Below are positions 43,482 through 53,105 of a DNA stretch of 64,000 nt, one piece after another. Within the stretch, counting starts at the first letter, position 1. The number at the start of each line of letters is the position of its first letter. This DNA is from Streptococcus sp. S5 (lineage in GTDB: Bacteria > Bacillota > Bacilli > Lactobacillales > Streptococcaceae). The notes under the pieces are model-generated. The model was not told the DNA's origin and did not search any database. It was given only the letters and a program-made list of their open reading frames with translations. The position numbers were made by a program, and so were the translations under genes. The stretch spans positions 1,054,001-1,118,000 of the forward strand of contig NZ_CP139419.1 of the NCBI RefSeq assembly GCF_034134805.1. Direction: 5' to 3'.

Positions 43482-45220
43482 GTCAAAAACGTTTCAGTTA
43501 TTTAAAACGTCTGTTTAGAGATTTTGCTCACCATCCCGGGCTCCTGATCCTAGCTAGTCTTGGAACCATCGCTCAAGTGGCCTTAACGGTTTGGTTACCG
43601 ATCCTGATCGGACATGCGGTTGATTTAGTCATCAATCCTCAAGGGATGACAGTCTTATGGCCTGTTTTGATCCAAATGGTTCTGGTCATTGTGGTCAATA
43701 CCTTGATCCAATGGATCAATCCTCTTGTCTACAATCAATTGGTCTATCGGTTTAGCCAAAGCCTGAGAGCAGAAGTGATGGAAAAAGTACACCGATTGCC
43801 CTTGTCTTATCTAGATAAACAAGGGAGCGGGGACTTTGTCAGTCGTCTCACGACCGATGTAGAGCAACTCAATAGCGGTCTTCTGATGGTCTTTAACCAG
43901 TTCTTTGTTGGCCTCTTAACCATTCTTGTCACCATCGTGACCATGGCAGATTTGGATTTCTTTATGATGGTGGCGGTTCTGGTCTTGACCCCTTTATCCC
44001 TGGTGATTGCTCGTTTTATTGCCAAGCGTTCTTATACGCTTTTCCAAAAGCAGACCAAGGCGCGTGGTCTTCAAACTCAGTTGATCGAAGAGTCTTTGAC
44101 CCAGGAAAGTTTGATCCAGTCATTTAACGCTCAGGATCAATTCCGTACGGCTTTTAAGGGGACGAATGAAAGCTATGCCAATTATTCCCAATCCGCTGTC
44201 TTTTATTCCTCAACTGTCAACCCTGCCACTCGCTTTGTGAATGCCTTGATTTATGCAGTAGTGGCTGGATTTGGTGCTGTACGCATTATTTCGGGATCTC
44301 ACTTTACTGTCGGTCAATTGGTGACCTTCCTCAATTATGTCAACCAATACACCAAGCCCTTTAATGATATCTCCTCTGTCTTGTCAGAACTCCAAAGTGC
44401 CCTTGCCTGCGCAGAGCGCTTGTACAGCGTCTTGGATCAAACTGAGGTCGAAGAGACAGGCCATCAGATTCTGGAAAGTCAGGATGTCAAAGGTGCGATT
44501 GGTTTTGAGCATGTCTCATTTGGCTATGATTTGGGGCGGACCTTGATCAAAGATTTAACCATTCAGGTTCCAGCTGCCAGTAAAGTGGCCATTGTAGGGC
44601 CTACAGGAGCAGGAAAGTCGACCTTGATTAATCTGCTCATGCGTTTCTACCCTGTTAATTCTGGCGAGATCACGATTGATGGGGTACCAATTACGGACTA
44701 CACCCGTGCTTCCTACCGCCAACAGTTTGGTATGGTCCTACAAGAAACCTGGCTCAAGGTTGGGACGATTCATGAAAATATCGCCTTTTCTCGTCCCGAT
44801 GCAACTAGAGAAGAAGTCATAGAAGCAGCCAAAGCAGCAAATGCAGATTTCTTTATTCGGCAGTTGCCACAAGGGTATGATACTTATCTTTCAGATGCTG
44901 GAGAGTCTTTGTCTCAAGGTCAACGCCAACTCTTAACGATTGCGCGTGTTTTCCTTTCAGTTCCTAAGATTTTGATCTTGGATGAGGCTACATCCTCCAT
45001 CGATACTCGGACTGAGGTCTTGATTCAAGATGCCTTTAATCAGCTCATGAAGGGACGGACCAGCTTCATCATCGCTCACCGCTTATCGACCATTCAAAAT
45101 GCCGATATGATCCTTGTCATGGTGGATGGCGACATTGTTGAACATGGTACTCATGAAGAGCTAATGCAAGCGCAAGGTGTTTACTACAAAATGCAGACAG
45201 CACAGCAACAGATTAGTTAA
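43478..45220 (+). CDS. Second heterodimeric ABC exporter, subunit B (catalytic site)
   Basis: Partner half-transporter of 580 residues. Walker A GPTGAGKST, signature LSQGQRQL and Walker B ILILDEATSSID with catalytic Glu, so ATP hydrolysis happens at the site completed by subunit A. ATGA overlap with subunit A and RBS GGGAGGGAGGAAGC point to coupled translation. YheH/YheI-like; substrate unknown, multidrug or peptide export plausible. The structured repeat at 45227 follows and likely ends the transcript. Confidence 0.9.
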   Translation: MSQKRFSYLKRLFRDFAHHPGLLILASLGTIAQVALTVWLPILIGHAVDLVINPQGMTVLWPVLIQMVLVIVVNTLIQWINPLVYNQLVYRFSQSLRAEVMEKVHRLPLSYLDKQGSGDFVSRLTTDVEQLNSGLLMVFNQFFVGLLTILVTIVTMADLDFFMMVAVLVLTPLSLVIARFIAKRSYTLFQKQTKARGLQTQLIEESLTQESLIQSFNAQDQFRTAFKGTNESYANYSQSAVFYSSTVNPATRFVNALIYAVVAGFGAVRIISGSHFTVGQLVTFLNYVNQYTKPFNDISSVLSELQSALACAERLYSVLDQTEVEETGHQILESQDVKGAIGFEHVSFGYDLGRTLIKDLTIQVPAASKVAIVGPTGAGKSTLINLLMRFYPVNSGEITIDGVPITDYTRASYRQQFGMVLQETWLKVGTIHENIAFSRPDATREEVIEAAKAANADFFIRQLPQGYDTYLSDAGESLSQGQRQLLTIARVFLSVPKILILDEATSSIDTRTEVLIQDAFNQLMKGRTSFIIAHRLSTIQNADMILVMVDGDIVEHGTHEELMQAQGVYYKMQTAQQQIS

Positions 45221-45226
45221 AATGAA

Positions 45227-45409
45227 AAGAGAGTGGGACAGAAATCGGTAATTCGTTAGAATTCGATTTCGTCGTCCCACCTCCGCACAGTTGAGTAGGG
45301 CTTTAAAAGCTGATGAAATCAGCGTAGTAGAGCCCACTCAACCACTGCGTCTTGCTCGACAATCCAAAAATAATTGAGAGGCTAGGACTTTTGTTCCAGC
45401 CTCTTTTTT
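45227..45409 (-). repeat. Structured interspersed repeat, copy 2, inverted
   Basis: Reverse complement of the element at 26176-26359, with about five mismatches and one 2-nt indel by eye. It retains the outer hairpins, the long GTTGAGT.GGGCT stem and the inner GCTGAT/ATCAGC stem. It starts 7 bp after the exporter stop codon and is convergent with glnQ. Confidence 0.9.
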
Positions 45410-45413
45410 CGTC

Positions 45414-45445
45414 TAAAAAAACATCTAGCAAAATTGCTAGATGCT
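45414..45445 (-). terminator. glnQ terminator
   Basis: On the minus strand CATCTAGC pairs with GCTAGATG around AATTTT, then a T-run. Confidence 0.88.
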
Positions 45446-45462
45446 TCAAAAACCACTATTTT

Positions 45463-46203
45463 TTAAACGTTTAGAACCTTATCCAAGAATTCTTTCAAGC
45501 GTGGGTGTTGGGGGTTGTCGAAGATTTGGTCTGGTTTGCCATCTTCGAGGAATTCACCGTCTGCGGTAAAGATGACTCGGTTGGCTACTTGGCGGGCAAA
45601 TCCCATCTCGTGGGTAACGATGATCATGGTCATGCCTTGCTCTGCCAATTCTTTCATAACGTTCAATACATCTCCAACCATCTCAGGGTCAAGGGCAGAA
45701 GTAGGTTCGTCAAAGAGCATAATATCTGGATTCATGGCAAGTCCACGTGCGATAGCCACACGTTGTTTTTGACCACCGGAAAGACTATTTGGATTGGCAT
45801 CGGCTTTATCTGCAAGTCCAACTTTTTCCAACAATTCCATCCCGACTTTTTGAGCTTCTTCACGGGTCATCAGTTTGTGCTCTACTGGCGCAAACATAAT
45901 GTTTTCAAGGACGCTCATGTGAGGGAAAAGGTTGAAGTGTTGGAAAACCATCCCGATATTTTCACGGACCAAATCAACATTGGTTTTTGGATCGGTTAGA
46001 TCATATCCATTTACGGTAATTTGACCTTTTGTCACTTCTTCGAGGAGATTAAGACTACGAAGGAAGGTCGATTTACCAGAACCGGACGGCCCGATAATAC
46101 AGACCACATCCCCTTCGTAGAATTTTGTTGAGATTCCTTTTAAGACCTCATTTTCACCGTAGTATTTGTGGAGGTCATGGACATCAATTTTTAATTTAGC
46201 CAT
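45463..46203 (-). CDS. glnQ: Amino-acid ABC transporter ATPase (GlnQ type)
   Basis: Importer ATPase of 246 residues, polar amino acid family. Walker [10 protein letters not shown], signature [15 protein letters not shown] and Walker [17 protein letters not shown] are all consensus. The ATG overlaps the permease stop by one base (TAATG), so both are made from one transcript. Specificity is inferred from the fused binding protein/permease next to it: glutamine or glutamate, as in L. lactis GlnPQ. Confidence 0.93.
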   Translation of the reverse strand: MAKLKIDVHDLHKYYGENEVLKGISTKFYEGDVVCIIGPSGSGKSTFLRSLNLLEEVTKGQITVNGYDLTDPKTNVDLVRENIGMVFQHFNLFPHMSVLENIMFAPVEHKLMTREEAQKVGMELLEKVGLADKADANPNSLSGGQKQRVAIARGLAMNPDIMLFDEPTSALDPEMVGDVLNVMKELAEQGMTMIIVTHEMGFARQVANRVIFTADGEFLEDGKPDQIFDNPQHPRLKEFLDKVLNV

Positions 46204-48386
46204 TAGTTAACCTTCTTTTCTAATTTTTTTGCAAATCGTGTTAGCAAGGTGATAATCACGAGGTAGAAGACGGCAAGGATAGCATACATCTTGAAACTTT
46301 GGTAGTTTCGAGCAATGATGATCTTACCAGTTTGGAAGAGTTCTACCAATCCGATTGCAGACACAATAGTCGTATCTTTCAGGGCAATGACGAATTGGTT
46401 CACAAAGTTTGGAAGCATGAGTTTGGTTGCTTGTGGCAAGATGATCTTGCGCATGGTCTTGCCATAAGAGATTCCAAGGCTTCGGCTGGCTTCCATCTGT
46501 CCAATCGGTACAGCTTGGATCCCCCCACGGACAATTTCTGCGATATAAGCAGCAGCATTGAGGGAGAGGGCGATGGTACCTGCAACAAAGTCGTTGATTG
46601 GGGATTGATGACCTGTGACCGATTCAATCAAGTTTGGAATTCCCCAGAAGATGAAGGCAGCGAGGATCATGAGTGGGATTCCACGAATGACATCGACGAA
46701 GATTTCTGCTGTCCAGCGGAGCCATTTATAAGGGCTAACACTAAACATCCCAAAGATAACACCGATCACCATAGCAATCGCGAAAGAGAGAAGCGCAAGG
46801 GCAAGAGTGACACCCAAACCACTTAACAATTGTTTGTAGTTGTTTTGAAGCAAGCCCCAGATCGTTGTTTCATCTGCTGTTGTACTTGAAGTACTTGATT
46901 TGCTATCTGATTTAAGGTATTTATCAAGAATCTTTTGGTATTGGCCACTTTTCTTCAAGTTTGCAAGGCCGTTATTGAACATTTCGATCAATTCAGGATT
47001 TTCTCCTTTTTTAACGGCAAATGCTAGTTGACCACTTGGAGTTCCTTCGATAGGTGTTTTGAATTTGCGTCCTTGTTTAATGGCGTATTTGATAACAGGT
47101 TCGTCATCCATGATCGCTGCAACAGAACCAGAATTCAAACTATCATACATAGAAGCTCCGTCAGAGAACGTTTTGATTTTGTAACCATATTTCTTTTGGT
47201 TTTCTTCAAGGAAGTTTTGTGAGGAAGTACCGTTTTTAACACCGACTGTCTTTCCTTTTAGGTCATCATATGAATCAATCTTGCTACTTTCTTGAACGGC
47301 TAGAATAGAATTGGCCGTGTAGTATGGTTCAGAAAAATCAAATGTTTCTTTCCGAGCATCTGTTACGGTCATTCCTGCTATCATTCCTTGCGCATGGCCG
47401 GATTGGACATCACTTACCGCAGCATCAAATCCAGGATTATCAATCTCGATGGTAAATCCTTGGTCTTTGGCAATAGCCTTGATCAAGTCCATATCGATTC
47501 CTGTGTATTTGTTTTTTCCATTTTGGAAGACAAATGGTGCAAAAGATGAGTCACTTGAAATGCTATATTTTGATTTTTTAGGAGTTGCTTTTTGACCGGC
47601 AGGAGTAGTGGTTTCTGGAATGGCACTGTTACTTGATGATTGGCTTTCACCAGTCCATTTCTTTATGATCTTATCAAGTGTTCCATCAGCTTTAATTTGA
47701 GCGAGGGCCTTGTTAAATTCAGTGATCAATTTTTCATGATTTCCACCTTTTTTAACACCAAAGGCAAAGCCACCGACTGCTTCCCCGTCCATATTGATAG
47801 CTAGGTCCTGACCCTTTTGGATGGCGTATTGAATAACAGGTTGGTCGTCCATGACTGCATCCACTGCACCAGCTGTTAAACTGTTATACATGAGATCACC
47901 AGTATCAAAAGTCTTGATCTTGTAGCCGTACTTGTCCTTGTTTTTATCGAGGAAGCGTTGGGCTGCAGTTCCGTTTTTAACACCGACTGTCTTCCCTTTT
48001 AATTGGCTGTACTTCGTGATTTTGTCAGCTTTCGTAGTCGCGATGACAACTTTTGTATCGTAGTAAGTATCAGACATGGTGAAGACTTTTTCACGTTCTG
48101 TTGTTTTGGTCATTCCGGCCATGATGGCATCCGCTTGACCAGCTTGAACTGCATTGACCGCTGCATCAAATCCAGGGAAGGATTTGTCCAAATCCCAGCC
48201 GTTGATTTCAGCGACCTTGTCTAAGATCTCTACGTCGATTCCTTTATAGGTTTGATCTGAATCCTTAAATTCAAATGGTGCATACGCTGTATCGAAAACG
48301 ACCTTGATCGTTTCAGCATGAGCATGACCAGCGAATGCAACGATTGGAAATAAGAAAAGCAAACATGCTAGTAATTTTTTCTTCAT
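46203..48386 (-). CDS. glnP: GlnP-type fusion: two substrate-binding domains plus permease
   Basis: Protein of 727 residues: signal peptide (1-24, cut after AHA), first binding domain (about 25-250), Ser/Thr/Pro linker, second binding domain (about 275-495), then a permease domain of about 220 residues with five spans ([18 protein letters not shown] is the EAA loop). The two binding domains are similar to each other (KTVGVKNGT occurs in both), as in L. lactis GlnP, where they differ in affinity for glutamine and asparagine. RBS AAAGGAGAC precedes ATG. Its promoter lies 135 bp upstream with a terminator in the leader. Confidence 0.92.
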   Translation of the reverse strand: MKKKLLACLLFLFPIVAFAGHAHAETIKVVFDTAYAPFEFKDSDQTYKGIDVEILDKVAEINGWDLDKSFPGFDAAVNAVQAGQADAIMAGMTKTTEREKVFTMSDTYYDTKVVIATTKADKITKYSQLKGKTVGVKNGTAAQRFLDKNKDKYGYKIKTFDTGDLMYNSLTAGAVDAVMDDQPVIQYAIQKGQDLAINMDGEAVGGFAFGVKKGGNHEKLITEFNKALAQIKADGTLDKIIKKWTGESQSSSNSAIPETTTPAGQKATPKKSKYSISSDSSFAPFVFQNGKNKYTGIDMDLIKAIAKDQGFTIEIDNPGFDAAVSDVQSGHAQGMIAGMTVTDARKETFDFSEPYYTANSILAVQESSKIDSYDDLKGKTVGVKNGTSSQNFLEENQKKYGYKIKTFSDGASMYDSLNSGSVAAIMDDEPVIKYAIKQGRKFKTPIEGTPSGQLAFAVKKGENPELIEMFNNGLANLKKSGQYQKILDKYLKSDSKSSTSSTTADETTIWGLLQNNYKQLLSGLGVTLALALLSFAIAMVIGVIFGMFSVSPYKWLRWTAEIFVDVIRGIPLMILAAFIFWGIPNLIESVTGHQSPINDFVAGTIALSLNAAAYIAEIVRGGIQAVPIGQMEASRSLGISYGKTMRKIILPQATKLMLPNFVNQFVIALKDTTIVSAIGLVELFQTGKIIIARNYQSFKMYAILAVFYLVIITLLTRFAKKLEKKVN

Positions 48387-48454
48387 TTCTGTCTCCTTTA
48401 AATTCTTTTCTCTTAGGGGATTTGACCCATGAGCACATTGACCAAAGGATGGCC

Positions 48455-48496
48455 TAAAAAAAACAAATCATTCATACCAAAACGAGTATGAATGGT
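48455..48496 (-). promoter_or_regulatory. Terminator-like hairpin in glnP leader (possible attenuator)
   Basis: On the minus strand CATTCATAC pairs with GTATGAATG around an 8-nt loop, followed by ATTTGTTTTTTTT. It lies between the promoter (48519-48547) and the glnP start, so it can control read-through. No known riboswitch was recognised. Confidence 0.65.
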
Positions 48497-48518
48497 CTTA
48501 TGTTTTTCTACAAGAGCT

Positions 48519-48547
48519 ATTATATCAGAAAATAGTTTGCTTTGCAA
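48519..48547 (-). promoter_or_regulatory. glnP promoter
   Basis: On the minus strand TTGCAA (48547-48542), 17-bp spacer, TATAAT (48524-48519). Confidence 0.8.
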
Positions 48548-48648
48548 GAAAAATCCGGTTTTCATGTTAGGTTTTCTAACACGAAACGATATTGCAGCTC
48601 TAGATTTTCTTTGCTACAATGGAACTATCAGATAAATGGAGGTTGATC

Positions 48649-49587
48649 ATGAAGAAAGTAAAGATGATTCAGGATATAAAAACTAACACCTCATGGCCAG
48701 TTCTTATTTCTACACTATTTTATGTATTATTAGCATCTCTCTTTATAGAAGGAGGCCTTTGGATTGGTAGTGAACTTGTGGGACCATTTTCCTTAGTGAT
48801 AGGTTTTCTGGCGGAGTTCTTTTCACCAGGAAATGGGACAGCAAGTATTCAAGAATTTTTCTACCATTATCTTCTCTATTATGAGCTTTTCAGTTTTGTA
48901 ATCATACTATTTCTCTTTATTTTTTGGGTGAAGGTCATAGAGAAGAATGCTTTATCAAGTTTAGGCTTTGTAAAAAGAAATTGGCTCAAGTATCTAGTCT
49001 GGGGGATTTTGATGTCCCTTGTTCAAATGGGAGTGATTGCGCTTATCTACCAGGTAAGTGGCATTGGGACTTTTGAATTAAATGAGCTCAGTTTAGAACC
49101 CATCCTCTTTATTCTAGGCTTATTCCCATTTTGGCTCCTTCAAGGAGGAACGGAAGAAGTGGCCACTCGGGGTTGGCTCCTAACTCGGATTGCAGCCAGA
49201 ACTAATTTGCCTTTAGCAATCGCGATTTCTAGTAGTCTCTTTGGCATTCTGCATATGGGAAATGCAGGAGTGACCTTCTTATCCGTTCTGAATATCATCC
49301 TCGATGGAGTGCTAGCTGGTCTGCTTTTTATCTATACGGATAGTATCTGGCTAGTGGTCGCCCAACACGGCACTTGGAACTATGTACAAGGAAATCTCCT
49401 TGGTTTTCAAGTCAGTGGCACAGGCGCAGATGCGTCTATCTTTAGTTTTACCATGGGAGATGGACCTGACTGGTTGACTGGAGGGGCATTTGGAGCAGAA
49501 GGATCAATCATCACCACTCTGGTTCTTCTTGTATCCCTAGTGATTGTCTATCGCTTAGGGGAGAGGAAAGAAAAGTTTGCTGACTAA
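48649..49587 (+). CDS. CPBP (CAAX/Abi) family intramembrane metalloprotease
   Basis: Membrane protein of 312 residues, about eight spans. Motif residues: E169-E170 and R174 (EEVATRG), H202 in LFGILHMGN, H239 and N243 in AQHGTWNYVQG. This is a different subgroup from the CPBP gene at 1167. ATG 48649 is chosen, not the in-frame ATG at 48619, because GGAGG lies eight bases upstream and the earlier ATG overlaps the -10 (TGC-TACAAT, 48612-48620). Substrate unknown; some relatives confer bacteriocin self-immunity. Confidence 0.88.
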   Translation: MKKVKMIQDIKTNTSWPVLISTLFYVLLASLFIEGGLWIGSELVGPFSLVIGFLAEFFSPGNGTASIQEFFYHYLLYYELFSFVIILFLFIFWVKVIEKNALSSLGFVKRNWLKYLVWGILMSLVQMGVIALIYQVSGIGTFELNELSLEPILFILGLFPFWLLQGGTEEVATRGWLLTRIAARTNLPLAIAISSSLFGILHMGNAGVTFLSVLNIILDGVLAGLLFIYTDSIWLVVAQHGTWNYVQGNLLGFQVSGTGADASIFSFTMGDGPDWLTGGAFGAEGSIITTLVLLVSLVIVYRLGERKEKFAD

Positions 49588-49620
49588 CCTCTCTGTAATG
49601 TCTGAAAGTCATATAAGAAA

Positions 49621-49690
49621 AAGACAAACACCAAAAATGACGTTTGTCTGCATTTTGAGCCGAACACATAATGATGAGTTCGGCTTTTTC
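49621..49690 (+). terminator. Two hairpins between CPBP gene and convergent sensor kinase gene
   Basis: AGACAAAC/GTTTGTCT (49622-49649) and AGCCGAAC/GTTCGGCT (49658-49685), the second followed by TTTTTC. They separate convergent genes. Confidence 0.85.
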
Positions 49691-50766
49691 TATATAATAA
49701 TGGGAATGGTTAGTATCACTTGTGCACCATTATGAATATTTTCTAAATGCATATTTCCATTATGAAGTTTCATGACACGTTTCACGAAAGATAAACCAAG
49801 TCCAAAGTGACTTTCTTGAGAGGGTGTTCTTGCTTGGTCCTCTTTATAGAAAAGATTTCCAGCATGTTGTAATACATTTTTTGAAAAACTAGATTGATTA
49901 TTCCATATGGTTAGAACTAATCGATTATTTTCTTGTGACATTGTTAGCTGGATCTTTGCATCATTTTCTTTTTGATGCTGTATTGCATTATTAATAATAT
50001 TGGTGATTGCTCGAAAAAATAGATTGGAATGAATGGCAATTTGTGTCGATGGAGTTACTGTATTTGAAAAAACAAAATGTGTATTTCTGGGGAGTAAAGG
50101 AGTGATATGTTCCTTCAATTGGTGAGCTACTTGTTTAATTGATATTTTTTCAAGTTGAATATCATGGTCGTAAAAGGTTTTGGAGTATTGGATAAAGTGG
50201 TTAAAATAATCGTTTAACTGAATACTTGCTTGCTCAAGGTCTTTAAGACATTCCATTGTTTGAGGTGTTTGCTCAGTGGATTGTAAGAATTCAGCATTTC
50301 CTCTGATAACAGTTAGAGGGCTACGAAGATCATGTGCAGCACTAGATACTTGAAACATGAGTTCTTTTTTTTGATCTTTTTCATTTTGAATTCTATTTTT
50401 TATATCAGATTGCATTTTTTCGATCAGATCATTTGTTTCAATGAATTCTTTAATCTGCAAATGGTGATGTTCATTTTTAGTGAAATATAGACCACTATGA
50501 TAAACCATGTTCATTTCTTTTTGAATCTTGGTTAATAATTGTCTAATATTCATTACAATGATAAAAATTAAAATGATACAAAGATAAATCCAAGAACTGA
50601 CGCTGAAAAATAAAGCAAAGCGATTGGCATTTTTCTCATTAATTCCAGATACAGAAGATAGAAGAGCTGGAACTATGTAAAAAAGTATCAGACATAGAAG
50701 AAATTGCCAAATGATTTTAAGATAGGTACGCTTAATGAGCTGTTTGATTGTCAATTCTTTTTCCAT
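49690..50766 (-). CDS. Sensor histidine kinase
   Basis: Kinase of 358 residues. Two spans (about 19-39 and 57-74) with a short extracellular loop of fewer than 20 residues, then a cytoplasmic linker, the H-box with H145 (SAAHDLRSPLTVIRGN), N-box (NIINNAIQHQ) and G-box (GLGLSFVKRV). The short loop suggests it senses within the membrane or through the ABC transporter rather than a soluble ligand, as in intramembrane-sensing kinases. ATG 50766 follows GGAGGAGGATACAA; it overlaps the response regulator by 16 bp. AT-rich codon use differs from core genes. Confidence 0.9.
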   Translation of the reverse strand: MEKELTIKQLIKRTYLKIIWQFLLCLILFYIVPALLSSVSGINEKNANRFALFFSVSSWIYLCIILIFIIVMNIRQLLTKIQKEMNMVYHSGLYFTKNEHHHLQIKEFIETNDLIEKMQSDIKNRIQNEKDQKKELMFQVSSAAHDLRSPLTVIRGNAEFLQSTEQTPQTMECLKDLEQASIQLNDYFNHFIQYSKTFYDHDIQLEKISIKQVAHQLKEHITPLLPRNTHFVFSNTVTPSTQIAIHSNLFFRAITNIINNAIQHQKENDAKIQLTMSQENNRLVLTIWNNQSSFSKNVLQHAGNLFYKEDQARTPSQESHFGLGLSFVKRVMKLHNGNMHLENIHNGAQVILTIPIII

Positions 50767-51422
50767 TTGTATCCTCCTCCCCAAACGGTTTTGATGGGGT
50801 CAATTTGATGAATCTTAAATTTTTGTCTAATTTGATAGATGTATTCAGTAATGGATCGTAGTTGTGCATCAGAGTCTACAGGATAGAGGTAATTGTAAAG
50901 TTCTTCTATGCTAAATATTCGGTTCTCATTTTTTGCTAAAAGATAAAGTAAATCAAACTCTCGCTTAGTTAATGAAATTCTCTTTGATTGATAATAAACT
51001 TCTTGACTATCTCGATAAAAAGTTATATTTGACTCCATCTCTTCTTTAGAGGCGTTGTGAGATCTTTCTTCCCTACGAAGATGCATTTGAATTCTTGCAA
51101 TCAATTCCTTTATGCTGAATGGTTTTGTGATGTAATCATCGGCTCCGGCTTGTATTCCTTTTAGTAAATCTTCTTCAAAATCTTTGGCGGTTAGAAATAG
51201 AATTGGAGTAGTAATTTGTGAACGAATGGAACGACAGATTTCTAAACCAGAAATAGGCATCATGACATCAAGTAAAATTAGATCGAATCCAGTAAAGTCA
51301 CAGATATTGATCTCCTCTATATTTTTACGAGTTTCCACGTGAAAGTTGTTCGCTTTTAATGCATTCGCTATTAATCGTAAGATTTTTTCATCATCGTCAA
51401 TGGCTAAAATTTTATACTTCAT
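50751..51422 (-). CDS. OmpR-family response regulator
   Basis: DNA-binding regulator of 223 residues. Receiver: D9-D10 acid pair region in AIDDDE, phosphoacceptor D52 (LILLDVMMP), T/S region FLTAK and K100 in YITKPFS. C-terminal winged helix: ISLTKREFDLLYLLAKNEN, RSITEYIYQIRQKF. It is divergent from the ABC genes at 51581, which are the likely targets. The kinase follows and overlaps it. Confidence 0.93.
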   Translation of the reverse strand: MKYKILAIDDDEKILRLIANALKANNFHVETRKNIEEINICDFTGFDLILLDVMMPISGLEICRSIRSQITTPILFLTAKDFEEDLLKGIQAGADDYITKPFSIKELIARIQMHLRREERSHNASKEEMESNITFYRDSQEVYYQSKRISLTKREFDLLYLLAKNENRIFSIEELYNYLYPVDSDAQLRSITEYIYQIRQKFKIHQIDPIKTVWGGGYKWKKN

Positions 51423-51519
51423 AGTTCCTCCAATTATATGAGCATATTATAGCAAATCTAGAATGCAATTTGTTAGAAATGAAGAAAATAATTATTCTGA
51501 TAATTTCCTGATTTTCTCC

Positions 51520-51528
51520 TGTTATACT
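51520..51528 (+). promoter_or_regulatory. Promoter of the ABC immunity operon
   Basis: TGT-TATACT; the start site at about 51535 coincides with a hairpin AGTGAA/TTCACT (51536-51555) at the mRNA 5' end. The spacer 51423-51580 separates it from the divergent regulator gene and probably holds the regulator's operator; no clear direct repeat was identified. Confidence 0.6.
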
Positions 51529-51580
51529 TGCTCCAAGTGAAGGTGGAATTTCACTAAAAGTCAGAAAGGAAAAAGAATGA

Positions 51581-52291
51581 ATGATAACAATTCAAAAGCT
51601 ACATAAGGAATATAATAATAAAATTGTCCTTCAAAACGTGTCTTTCAAAGCTAAGAAAGGTGAGATTACTGGATTGATTGGACCGAATGGATCTGGAAAA
51701 TCAACTTTAATCAGAATTTTACTTGGTTTAGAAAATAGTCAAATGGGCATGGCGTTAATCGATGGAAAAAAATACTCTCAATTGGGAGATAATCCTTTTT
51801 GTATTGTTGGATCATTCCTAGACAGTTGTCAACCTTATCCAACAAGAACAGGATTTCAGCATCTTCGGTGGATTGGCTTGGCTTGTGGCGTTGACAAAAA
51901 TAGGTGCAACGAATGTTTAGAGTTGGTGGGGTTAAGTGAAGCTAAAAATAAAAAAGTAAAAGACTATTCATTAGGAATGAAGCAACGTCTTGGGTTAGCA
52001 ACAGCCTTATTAGCAAATCCTGACATCTTAATTTTAGATGAACCAATCAATGGACTAGATCCAGAAGGAATACGCTGGGTACGCAATTTTTTGCAGTCTT
52101 TTGTCAATGAAGGTAAGACTGTATTAATGACAAGTCATTATATGAGTGAGTTAGAATTAACTGTAGATCATTTGGTTGGGATTTCTAATGGGAAGATTGT
52201 TATTGATGCTCCTACCAAAGACATTTTGAAACAGTTTGGATCTTTTGAGGAGGCATATTTTAAGGCACTCGAAGGGAAAGAAGGTGAATAA
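51581..52291 (+). CDS. ABC transporter ATPase (LanF-like)
   Basis: ATPase of 236 residues: Walker A GPNGSGKST (near 33-41), signature YSLGMKQRL and Walker B ILILDEPINGLD. The sequence resembles BcrA/LanF-type ATPases that work with two small ABC-2 permeases in bacteriocin immunity or bacitracin resistance. RBS AAAGGAAAAAG; two bases (TAA-T-ATG) separate it from the first permease. Expression is likely controlled by the divergent two-component system. Confidence 0.88.
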   Translation: MITIQKLHKEYNNKIVLQNVSFKAKKGEITGLIGPNGSGKSTLIRILLGLENSQMGMALIDGKKYSQLGDNPFCIVGSFLDSCQPYPTRTGFQHLRWIGLACGVDKNRCNECLELVGLSEAKNKKVKDYSLGMKQRLGLATALLANPDILILDEPINGLDPEGIRWVRNFLQSFVNEGKTVLMTSHYMSELELTVDHLVGISNGKIVIDAPTKDILKQFGSFEEAYFKALEGKEGE

Positions 52292-52292
52292 T

Positions 52293-53105
52293 ATGTTGAA
52301 GCGTTCCTTTTTTAGTGACCTCTATAAATATTGTAGTTTACCTACTTTTAAATTCACTTTTTTTCTTATTTTGGGAGTCAGCATATTTTTTTCAATTCAA
52401 AATATCCAGGTGATAAATGCTTTAGTAGAAGGAAATGGACAGGCTGTTAACCTTGATCCATCTATGCTATCATCGAATCCAGTCTATACAGTCAGAGATG
52501 CTCTCTTATCCTCACCCTACCAAGCAAGTGTTATTTTCTTACCAATCTTAGTTTCACTTGTTTATTCAACCCATTACCAATTTGGTGATGATAATTTTAC
52601 TCAGTTATTGATCCCAAACTGGAAAGTTCGTCTTACTGGGTTTATTGCAAGTTCGGTTGTTTTATCGATACTTTCTACTTTAGTATTATCTATAGTAAAT
52701 GCTATTATCTTACTCATTTTTCTAGATTCTACTTTAAAGAATTATTTAGAATTTACATTGTTCTTAGATGTCACGGTAAGAGTTATGATATTTGCAATCG
52801 TTCTTACTTTATTAGCTTTACTTTTCGTAATAGTAACGAAAAAATCAATGACTTCATTAATTGCAGACGTTTTGTTATTGGTAATCACTTTATCAGGTAT
52901 TCTAAGAGGAATTTCTTCTAAAATAGAAAATCTCTTGCCTTTGATTGGAGCAAAGGCATTTGCTTTTGGCCGAATTGAAGGGATTCAAACGAGCCAATTT
53001 TATGGATTTACACTTTTAGTAGTAGAAGGAATCTTGTTCTTGGTATTCATAATGCTTGTAGAAATGATTCGAATGAGGAGGAAGAATGGCAAGAATATTT
53101 TTTAG
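52293..53105 (+). CDS. ABC-2-like permease (LanE-like)
   Basis: Hydrophobic protein of 270 residues, about six spans, starting MLKRSFFSDLYKY. An extracellular-looking loop (AVNLDPSMLSSNPVYT) follows the first span and the second half repeats VVLSILSTLVLSIVNAIILL-type helices. No family motif is strong; position and size match the first permease of LanFEG-like systems. The ATG 52293 follows AAGGTGAATAAT; the frame is open further upstream within the ATPase gene. Overlaps the next gene by 20 bp. Confidence 0.75.
   Translation: MLKRSFFSDLYKYCSLPTFKFTFFLILGVSIFFSIQNIQVINALVEGNGQAVNLDPSMLSSNPVYTVRDALLSSPYQASVIFLPILVSLVYSTHYQFGDDNFTQLLIPNWKVRLTGFIASSVVLSILSTLVLSIVNAIILLIFLDSTLKNYLEFTLFLDVTVRVMIFAIVLTLLALLFVIVTKKSMTSLIADVLLLVITLSGILRGISSKIENLLPLIGAKAFAFGRIEGIQTSQFYGFTLLVVEGILFLVFIMLVEMIRMRRKNGKNIF

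Noticed and set aside
28475..45220. The two ABC exporter pairs as a recent duplication
   Set aside because: Signature motifs, Walker B surroundings and transmembrane sequences differ throughout; they are distinct heterodimers.
46203..48386. Doubled binding domain as an assembly or recombination artefact
   Set aside because: The two domains differ clearly in sequence and the double-SBP permease is a known arrangement (GlnP of L. lactis).
48619..48649. ATG 48619 as the start of the second CPBP gene
   Set aside because: It overlaps the TGCTACAAT promoter element and has no RBS; ATG 48649 has GGAGG.
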